From positions 1-12,961 of the forward strand of contig JASBSH010000251.1 in NCBI GenBank assembly GCA_030149025.1: DNA of 12,961 nucleotides. Direction: 5' to 3'. Both the position numbers and the translations under genes were made by a program. This document shows positions 7,890-12,961 of the stretch, piece after piece. Under the pieces are notes generated by a model. It was not told the DNA's origin and did no database searches. It worked only from the letters and a program-made list of their open reading frames with translations. Within the stretch, counting starts at the first letter, position 1. Each line of letters starts with the position of its first letter. Source of the stretch: Actinomycetales bacterium (lineage in GTDB: Bacteria; Actinomycetota; Actinomycetes; Actinomycetales; BWSM-131).

Positions 7890-9479
7890 TCAGCCCGGCA
7901 ACAGCAGGGCGTCGGCGATCAGGTCCTGGACGACGCCAAGCACGCGGGCGCGGACCTCACCTTCCGCTTCCCCCAGCAGGGCGGCCACGGCCGCTGTGAT
8001 CTGCCCGAGCGTGAGGTCGCCGTCGCACGCCCCGACCACGGCAGCCACCTCGGTGCCGACCTGAACGGTGCGGCCGAAGCCCTCGGTCTGGCGCAGCAGG
8101 ATCGCCGCGGGGTCGACGTCCCCGGGCCGGAGGTGCCGCTCCTCCGTCACGTCGGGGGCCACGGCCCAGCGGCTGTCCAGAAGCGCCCGGCCGCGATAGG
8201 AACCCGCGGTGGGGTCGCCGGACCCGCGCGTGTCGAGCGCGGCGAGCAGTTCCCGCGCCTCGAGGCATCGCTGCACGTGGGCGCCCAACGGCTGGCGGAC
8301 CGGCCCGTACTGCTCCTCCAGCCGCGTCCAGCTCCTGCGCGACCCGTCGGCGGACCGGCGCAGCGTAACTAGCCCGAAGCCGACCGCCTCGACGTCACGA
8401 GCGTCGAAGTCGTCGAGCCAGGCACCGTACAGCTCGTCGAATCTGGCCCCGGGTGGCTCGTGCCCGTCGCGGATCCAGGTCTCGGCGTACTCGGCCGGGT
8501 CCTGCAGCTCGCGCTGGACGATCCACGCGTCCAGCGGCCCGGCACCGCGATCGGCGTGGCCGGCCCGTGCGGCTTCCAACCACGACCCCAGCCGGTCGGT
8601 CCAGGTCTCGCCGCGGCGCACCTCCCAGCAGCCGAGCAGCTGCGCGGTACCGCCCGGCGCCAGCACCGAACCGACGCCCGTGACCAACCGGCGGACGACC
8701 TCGTCGCCCACGAGGCCGGCGTCCCGGTACTCGTACGCCGGCACGCCCGGACGGCGAGGGGTGACGACGAAGGGCGGGTTGGAGACGACCAGATCGAACC
8801 GCTCCCCGGCCACTGGGTCGAGCATGTCGCCGTGCCGCAGGTCGACCCGGTCGACGGCACCGGCGAGCGCGAGGTTCAGGGCGGCGATCCGCAGGGCGCG
8901 GGCCGAGATGTCGGTCGCTGTGACGTGGTCGGAGTGTCGGATGGCGTGCAGCGCCTGCACCCCGCAGCCCGTGCCGACGTCGAGCGTGCGTCGAACCGGC
9001 GGCCGGATCGTGGCCTGCGCGAGCGTCGTCGACGCGCCGCCGATGCCGAGCACGTGGTCGGTGCGCAGCGCGCCGTCGGTGGCGAGCCCGCTCAGGTCCG
9101 AGGCGACCCACCAGTCGCTGGTGCCTGCGGCGTCGGTGGCGGCGTAGGGCCGCAGGTCGAGCGCGGCGCGCACCTCGTCGGCCGGGTCGTTCCCGGCGAC
9201 GTCGACCAGCCCGAGCGCGACCGCACCGTCCGTACGGCAGCCGGGCAGGGCGCCGTCCAGATCGCCCCGCGCCAGCGGCTCCCCGAGCAGGAAGCACCTG
9301 GCGAGGACAGCGGCACGCTCGCTCCTGTCTGCGAGGGCGCGTCGGGCGGGCAGCGGCTGCTCCCGGGCGAGCGCGCGGCTGGCGACCGGCCCGAGGAGCT
9401 CCTCGACGACGTCGACCGTGTAGTGGGCGCTCGTCAGGTCCAGGCGAAGAGCGTCGACGAGGTGGGCCGGGGAGTCCAT
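7890..9479 (-). CDS. Class I SAM-dependent methyltransferase, two-domain actinobacterial type
   Basis: This 529-residue protein has an N-terminal domain (about 1-150) without familiar motifs, a methyltransferase core (about 160-290) and a C-terminal domain (about 290-529). The core has SAM-binding motif I LDVGTGCGVQAL (166-177), an acidic motif II end (TATD, Asp190) and motif IV SNPPFVV (233-239). An NPPF/Y tetrad is typical of enzymes that methylate planar nitrogens (N6-adenine, N2-guanine or glutamine side chains, as in RsmC and PrmC), so the target is probably RNA, DNA or a protein glutamine. No DNA target-recognition domain or restriction partner is seen, which makes RNA or protein likelier. 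The start ATG 9479 overlaps the stop of the TSUP permease (TGATG), implying coupled translation. The frame runs open upstream to 9692, but that extension is Arg-rich out-of-frame sequence inside the permease gene. A homologue near topA in Streptomyces is recalled from memory; exact function unknown. Confidence 0.87.
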   Translation of the reverse strand: MDSPAHLVDALRLDLTSAHYTVDVVEELLGPVASRALAREQPLPARRALADRSERAAVLARCFLLGEPLARGDLDGALPGCRTDGAVALGLVDVAGNDPADEVRAALDLRPYAATDAAGTSDWWVASDLSGLATDGALRTDHVLGIGGASTTLAQATIRPPVRRTLDVGTGCGVQALHAIRHSDHVTATDISARALRIAALNLALAGAVDRVDLRHGDMLDPVAGERFDLVVSNPPFVVTPRRPGVPAYEYRDAGLVGDEVVRRLVTGVGSVLAPGGTAQLLGCWEVRRGETWTDRLGSWLEAARAGHADRGAGPLDAWIVQRELQDPAEYAETWIRDGHEPPGARFDELYGAWLDDFDARDVEAVGFGLVTLRRSADGSRRSWTRLEEQYGPVRQPLGAHVQRCLEARELLAALDTRGSGDPTAGSYRGRALLDSRWAVAPDVTEERHLRPGDVDPAAILLRQTEGFGRTVQVGTEVAAVVGACDGDLTLGQITAAVAALLGEAEGEVRARVLGVVQDLIADALLLPG

Positions 9480-10237
9480 CAGGCGGCACCGTACGCGTCC
9501 AGGCCCAGTTTCAGCGCCAACGCCAGGCCGGCGACGCCGATGGCGATCCGCAGCCCCGCCTCCGGCAGCCGACGTACCACCACCGGGGCGATGAGCCCGC
9601 CGACGAAGAAGCCTGCCGCGAGCGGAAGCGCCGCGAGCCACTGCACCGGCCCGAACACGACGAACGCCAGGGCGGCGATGAGGGTGGCGCACAGCAGAAG
9701 CACGTTCTTCAGCGCGTTGATGCGCGGGACGGAGTCGCCCAGGACCGCACCGAGCATGGCCAGCAGCATCACCCCGGCCGCGGCTCCGAAGTAGCCGCCG
9801 TAGATCGCGATCACGCCCACCCCCACCGCGACTGCGGGGTTGCGGTCGCTCACGTACTCTGCGCGCCTGCCCCGCAGCCAGGGCCTGGCGAGCAGGGCGA
9901 TCGACGCGAGCGCGATGAGCACGGGGACCACCCGCTCGAACGCCGACGCAGGGGTGGTGAGCAGCAGAGCCGACCCGGCTGCCCCGCCGAGCAGAGCCAT
10001 CACGCCGAACCGGCGCAGGCGCCGGCCCTGGTCTTGCAGCTCGGGGCGGCTCGACACGATCGCCCCGGCGCCGTTGAGCGTGATCGCCACGGTGTTCGTC
10101 ACGTTCGCCGCGACGGGAGGCAACCCGACCAGCAGCAGCGCCGGGTACGAGATCAGAGAGGCGAGCCCTGCACCGGCACCGGCCAGTCCGGCCAGCACGC
10201 CGGCGACGACGAGGAGGCCACCGTCCGCGAGGTTCAC
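9479..10237 (-). CDS. TSUP (TauE/SafE) family membrane permease
   Basis: This 252-residue (from GTG 10237) integral membrane protein has about eight hydrophobic segments and two half-repeats. The first half has the Gly/Ala motif GLAGAGAGLASLISYPALL near 17-35, the second GGYFGAAAGV (147-156). Both are hallmarks of the TauE/SafE permeases, linked to export or uptake of sulfite, sulfonates and other organic anions. Substrate cannot be assigned here. The start at 10237 is chosen over an in-frame GTG at 10294 because GGAG lies 6 nt upstream of it, the added residues are polar and Pro/Arg-rich, and the longer form would begin right at a strong hairpin and run through a candidate promoter. The gene ends in a 1-nt overlap with the methyltransferase downstream, so the two probably form one operon. 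No sulfur-metabolism genes are nearby. Confidence 0.86.
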   Translation of the reverse strand: MNLADGGLLVVAGVLAGLAGAGAGLASLISYPALLLVGLPPVAANVTNTVAITLNGAGAIVSSRPELQDQGRRLRRFGVMALLGGAAGSALLLTTPASAFERVVPVLIALASIALLARPWLRGRRAEYVSDRNPAVAVGVGVIAIYGGYFGAAAGVMLLAMLGAVLGDSVPRINALKNVLLLCATLIAALAFVVFGPVQWLAALPLAAGFFVGGLIAPVVVRRLPEAGLRIAIGVAGLALALKLGLDAYGAA

Positions 10238-10242
10238 GAGCG

Positions 10243-10275
10243 GCTCCGGACGGCGTGGGTCACGCGGCGAGGTTA
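10243..10275 (-). promoter_or_regulatory. Candidate -10 element and ribosome binding site of the TSUP-methyltransferase operon
   Basis: On the minus strand TAACCT (10275-10270) fits the TANNNT -10 pattern. Transcription from near 10263 would leave a leader of about 26 nt containing GGAG (10246-10243), 6 nt before GTG 10237. The -35 region (about 10298-10293) is not TTGACA-like. The arrangement supports the short start but the promoter itself is unproven. Confidence 0.35.
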
Positions 10276-10285
10276 GGACAGGGGG

Positions 10286-10300
10286 TTCCCGCACAGGGAA
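10286..10300. promoter_or_regulatory. Inverted repeat TTCCC-N5-GGGAA, possible operator
   Basis: A 15-bp inverted repeat with perfect 5-bp arms lies where the -35 region of the candidate TSUP promoter would be, abutting the terminator hairpin at 10300. The placement is right for a repressor site, but the arms are short and may be chance. Confidence 0.25.
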
Positions 10301-10331
10301 GGGCCCGGCCTCCTGGCGGAGGCCGGGCCCT
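10300..10331 (-). terminator. Strong GC hairpin, likely terminator after hppA
   Basis: Perfect 14-bp arms (agggcccggcctcc and its complement) flank a 4-nt loop at 10314-10317. On the minus strand the stem is followed by TTCCCT, not a true U-tract, as is common for actinobacterial hairpin terminators. It lies about 170 nt after the hppA stop and just upstream of the candidate TSUP promoter, so it probably separates the two transcription units. Attenuation of a read-through transcript is an alternative. Confidence 0.6.
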
Positions 10332-10351
10332 GGTGGTGTATCGGGCTGTCG

Positions 10352-10363
10352 ATCCGGCCGGAT
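10352..10363. promoter_or_regulatory. Perfect 12-bp palindrome ATCCGGCCGGAT
   Basis: A gap-free 12-bp palindrome sits in the hppA-TSUP spacer, between the tandem array and the hairpin. It is too compact to be a good hairpin but fits a dimeric regulator site. It is far (over 75 bp) from the candidate TSUP promoter, so its role is unclear. Confidence 0.3.
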
Positions 10364-10389
10364 TGTGGTTGCTGGTGCGCCGGTCGGCG

Positions 10390-10510
10390 TCGATCAGCTC
10401 GTGGTCGGATCAGCTCGTGGTCGATCAGCTCGTGGTCGATCAGCTCGTGGTCGATCAGCTCGTGGTCGATCAGCTCGTGGTCGATCAGCTCGTGGTCGAT
10501 CAGCTCGTGG
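10390..10510. repeat. Eight-unit 15-bp tandem repeat overlapping the hppA stop codon
   Basis: The unit on the plus strand is tcgatcagctcgtgg. Units start at 10390, 10405, 10421, 10436, 10451, 10466, 10481 and 10496. All are identical except the second, which has one extra g (16 bp). The last unit contains the final 8 coding bases and the TGA of hppA (10502-10500). Because 15 is a multiple of three, the TGA recurs in frame in seven consecutive units. Each unit also carries a GATC and an AGCT. There are no spacers and no dyad in the unit able to form a stable stem, so it is neither a CRISPR array nor a terminator. It most likely arose by slippage or unequal exchange from the hppA 3' end. Confidence 0.95.
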
Positions 10511-12842
10511 TCGCGGCACCCGCCCGCGCGGCGGCCGGCTCGTCGTCGCCCATCGAGATGCTCCTCCGCTTGGAGGCCACGACCGCCGCGATGATGATGA
10601 TCACGGCCAGGGCGGCGATGCCGAGCCGGAGCGCCGTGTTGGCGCTGCTGCCGTAGGTCATGGCCACCACCGCCGGGGCGATCAGCAGGGAGACCAGGTT
10701 CATCACCTTGATCAGCGGGTTGATGGACGGACCCGCGGTGTCCTTGAACGGGTCGCCGACGGTATCGCCGATGACGGTGGCCGCGTGGGCGTCGGAGCCC
10801 TTGCCGCCGTAGGTGCCGTCCTCGACGATCTTCTTCGCGTTGTCCCAGGCGCCGCCGGAGTTCGCGAGGAACACCGCCATCAGGACACCGGCGGCGATCG
10901 CACCGCCCAGATAGCCGGCGAGGGCACTGAAGCCGAGACCGAAGCCAACCGCGATCGGAGCCATGATCGCGAGCAGACCGGGGGGCGCGAGCTCACGCAG
11001 GGAGTCGCGGGTAGCGATGTCGACGACGCGGCCGTAGTCGGGCTTCTCGGTGAAGTTCATGATCCCGGGCTTCTCCCGGAACTGCCGGCGGACCTCGAAG
11101 ACGATGGCACCCGCTGCACGGGTCACCGCGTTGATCGCCAAGCCGGAGAACATGAACACCACGGCGGCGCCGATGATCAGCCCGACGAGGGTGTTCGGGG
11201 AGACCACGTCGTAGGCCCCGGCGATCCTCCCGATGGAGCTGCCGGCATCGGCCAGGGCGGTACCGACGGCGGCCGTGTACGACCCGAACAGTGCCGTGGC
11301 GGCGAGCACCGCGGTGGCGATGGCGATTCCCTTGGTGATCGCCTTAGTGGTGTTACCCACGGCGTCGAGGTCGGTGAGGATCTGCGCGCCGGCCTCGTCG
11401 ACGTCTCCGGACATCTCGGCGATGCCCTGGGCGTTGTCGCTCACCGGACCGAAGGTGTCCATCGCGACGATGACCCCGACGGTGGTGAGCAGACCGCAGC
11501 CTGCCAGCGCGATCAGGAACAGCGACAGGATCACCGAGCCGCCGCCGAGCAGGAAGGCCAGGTAGACGGCACCAGCGATGATCACCGCGGTGTAGACGGC
11601 GGACTCGAGACCGACGCCGATACCGGACAGGACGACCGTCGCAGCACCGGTCAGCGAGGTGCGTGCAACGTCCTGGGTGGGCTTCTTGTCGGTGCCGGTG
11701 AAGTGGCCGGTGAGCCAGAGGATCACGCCGGCGAGCACGATGCCGAGCACCACCGCCCCGGTGGCGACGAGGCGCGGGTCGCGGTCGATGGCGGCGATGT
11801 CCTGGCCGACGTTGCGGAGCGCCGAGAACGACGACGGCAGGTAGACGAACGCCGCGATGGCGCTTGCGACCGCGGCGACGGCAGCGGAGATGTAGAAGCC
11901 GCGGTTGATCGCCGCGAGCCCGCTCTCGGACCCGCGAACGCGGGTGATGTAGACGCCGAGGATGGCGGTCAGGGCTCCGATCGCCGGGACGATCAGCGGG
12001 AAGACCAGGCCCTCGTCCCCGAAGGCAGACTTGCCCAGGATCAGGGCCGCCACCAGCGTCACGGCGTAGGACTCGAACAGGTCGGCCGCCATACCGGCGC
12101 AGTCGCCGACGTTGTCACCGACATTGTCCGCGATGGTGGCAGCGTTGCGCGGGTCGTCCTCGGGGATGCCAGCCTCGACCTTACCGACGAGGTCGGCGCC
12201 GACGTCAGCGGCCTTGGTGAAGATGCCACCGCCGACCCGCATGAACATCGCGAGCAGCGCCGCTCCGAAGCCGAAGCCCTCGAGCACTGCCGGGGCGTCA
12301 CCGCGGTAGATCAGGACGACGACCGCCGCACCCAGCAGACCGAGGCCCACGGTCGCCATTCCGACGGTGCCGCCGGTGCGGAACGCGATCCGCATACCGG
12401 CCAACCGGCCCTCGGGCTCACGCGCGGCAGCAGCGACCCGCACGTTCGCGCGCGTCGCCAGCGACATGCCGAGGTAGCCGATGGCGGCGGAGAACACCGC
12501 ACCGACGACGAAGAAGATGCTTCGGCCGATCTTGATATCGCCGTCCCCGGGGAGCAGGAACAGGATCGCGAAAATCAGCACCACGAAGATTCCGAGCGTC
12601 CGGAACTGGCGGCTCAGGTAGGCGGCCGCACCTTCCTGGACGGCCTTCGCGATGTCCTGCATGCTCGTGGTGCCCTCGCCCGCGGCCAGCACCTGGCTGC
12701 GGAACACCACCCCCATGACCAGAGCGATCACGGCGATGGCGGCGACCACGATCACCACGGTCACGTTGTTACCGGTGAGTGATACCTGCTGTGCTGTCGA
12801 GGAGACCAGCCCCGACCCGGCCACGGCGACGTGCCCCAGCAT
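10500..12842 (-). CDS. hppA: K+-independent H+-pumping membrane pyrophosphatase
   Basis: This 780-residue integral membrane enzyme hydrolyses pyrophosphate and pumps protons out of the cytoplasm. Length and about 16 hydrophobic segments match the family. The substrate-site motif DVGADLVGKVE is at 213-223, DDPRN at 229-233, and the two Asp arrays that hold Mg-PPi are DNVGDNVGD (239-247) and GDTVGDPFKD (692-701). The subclass marker reads GNTTKAIT: Lys500 and Thr503 occupy the positions that are Ala in K+-dependent enzymes, so this should be the K+-independent, proton-pumping class, as in the Streptomyces enzyme. The ATG start is well supported by AAGGAGGA 3 nt upstream. The gene stands alone, with a hairpin downstream. 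The C-terminus (AATTS) ends within the 15-bp repeat array. By family knowledge it conserves energy from PPi released by DNA, RNA and amino-acid activation reactions. Confidence 0.97.
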   Translation of the reverse strand: MLGHVAVAGSGLVSSTAQQVSLTGNNVTVVIVVAAIAVIALVMGVVFRSQVLAAGEGTTSMQDIAKAVQEGAAAYLSRQFRTLGIFVVLIFAILFLLPGDGDIKIGRSIFFVVGAVFSAAIGYLGMSLATRANVRVAAAAREPEGRLAGMRIAFRTGGTVGMATVGLGLLGAAVVVLIYRGDAPAVLEGFGFGAALLAMFMRVGGGIFTKAADVGADLVGKVEAGIPEDDPRNAATIADNVGDNVGDCAGMAADLFESYAVTLVAALILGKSAFGDEGLVFPLIVPAIGALTAILGVYITRVRGSESGLAAINRGFYISAAVAAVASAIAAFVYLPSSFSALRNVGQDIAAIDRDPRLVATGAVVLGIVLAGVILWLTGHFTGTDKKPTQDVARTSLTGAATVVLSGIGVGLESAVYTAVIIAGAVYLAFLLGGGSVILSLFLIALAGCGLLTTVGVIVAMDTFGPVSDNAQGIAEMSGDVDEAGAQILTDLDAVGNTTKAITKGIAIATAVLAATALFGSYTAAVGTALADAGSSIGRIAGAYDVVSPNTLVGLIIGAAVVFMFSGLAINAVTRAAGAIVFEVRRQFREKPGIMNFTEKPDYGRVVDIATRDSLRELAPPGLLAIMAPIAVGFGLGFSALAGYLGGAIAAGVLMAVFLANSGGAWDNAKKIVEDGTYGGKGSDAHAATVIGDTVGDPFKDTAGPSINPLIKVMNLVSLLIAPAVVAMTYGSSANTALRLGIAALAVIIIIAAVVASKRRSISMGDDEPAAARAGAATTS

Positions 12843-12845
12843 CCG

Positions 12846-12860
12846 TCCTCCTTGACGTCA
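12846..12860 (-). promoter_or_regulatory. Strong Shine-Dalgarno of hppA, overlapping a TGACGTCA palindrome
   Basis: On the minus strand AAGGAGGA (12853-12846) lies 3 nt before the hppA ATG and is nearly perfectly complementary to the 16S 3' end, the strongest such site in the window. An 8-bp palindrome TGACGTCA (12860-12853) touches its 5' end. High translation is expected. Confidence 0.75.
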
Positions 12861-12961
12861 GAAGAGCGCACCTTCACCACCGGGGCCGTTACGGGCGAGC
12901 CCGAGCTGCCGTACCAGCGGAGAGGGTGGAACGCGCCGGAGTCTACGCATGCGCAGTGTGG
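12861..12961 (-). other. hppA upstream region, incomplete
   Basis: No gene is visible in this stretch. On the minus strand TAGACT (12945-12940) fits a -10 hexamer, but its -35 would fall beyond the right edge. A CGCATGCG palindrome (12946-12953) lies next to it. The hppA promoter is probably here or just outside the window. Confidence 0.25.

Noticed and set aside
4138..8064. Two adjoining plus-strand frames of about 650 codons each opposite topA and the kinase fusion
   Set aside because: Arg/Val/His/Leu-rich translation without motifs, antisense to topA and tmk, whose catalytic motifs are complete.
9480..9692. 71-residue N-terminal extension of the methyltransferase
   Set aside because: The added residues are Arg/Gly-rich and lie in another frame of the TSUP gene. 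ATG 9479 in a TGATG overlap is the normal coupling arrangement.
10390..10510. CRISPR array
   Set aside because: Units are 15 bp, directly abutting, with no spacers, and no cas genes are near.
9840..12782. 980-codon open frame on the plus strand opposite hppA and the TSUP gene
   Set aside because: The product is a low-complexity Asp/His/Gly/Arg-rich string with no domain, and it is the exact antisense of two well-supported membrane proteins. Long antisense frames are expected at this GC content.

Overview
The window is GC-rich (roughly 70%) and packed with genes, and every gene I can support lies on the minus strand. Product types and gene order point to an actinomycete. The main evidence is a topoisomerase I with an actinobacterial Lys-rich tail and no zinc fingers, a transporter/thymidylate-kinase fusion, a K+-independent proton-pumping pyrophosphatase, and frequent GTG/TTG starts. 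The style resembles Pseudonocardiaceae, but that family assignment is an inference. From memory, Streptomyces has a similar block (fused thymidylate kinase, topA, a methyltransferase and the H+-pyrophosphatase close together), so this looks like a conserved chromosomal neighbourhood and not an island.

In the direction of transcription (high to low coordinates), the first gene is hppA (12842-10500), a membrane proton-pumping pyrophosphatase with a strong ribosome binding site. Its stop codon lies inside an eight-unit 15-bp tandem repeat (10390-10510). Beyond that come a 12-bp palindrome (10352-10363) and a strong GC hairpin (10300-10331) that is a plausible hppA terminator. A second unit follows: a TSUP-family permease (10237-9479) whose stop overlaps the start of a two-domain SAM-dependent methyltransferase (9479-7890). 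A 119-bp gap carries a candidate ECF-type promoter (-35 GGAAC, 17 nt, CGTT) in front of topA (7770-4951). After topA come an MFS-transporter/dTMP-kinase fusion with a long charged helical tail (tmk, 4848-2263), the DNA polymerase III delta' subunit (holB, 2266-1133, ATGA overlap with tmk) and a membrane-anchored TAP-type alpha/beta hydrolase (1124 to the left edge, incomplete).

The topA-tmk-holB set combines DNA topology, dTTP supply and clamp loading, so it reads as a DNA-replication cluster. The pyrophosphatase could recover energy from the PPi that polymerases and other biosynthesis release, though this link is only contextual. The hydrolase has no obvious tie to replication.

I see no RNA genes, insertion sequences, CRISPR arrays, prophage or defence genes. 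The window is mainly ordinary core genome. The features most worth a second look are the tandem array grown over the hppA stop codon, the three-part kinase fusion with its octad-repeat tail, and the candidate stress promoter of topA.
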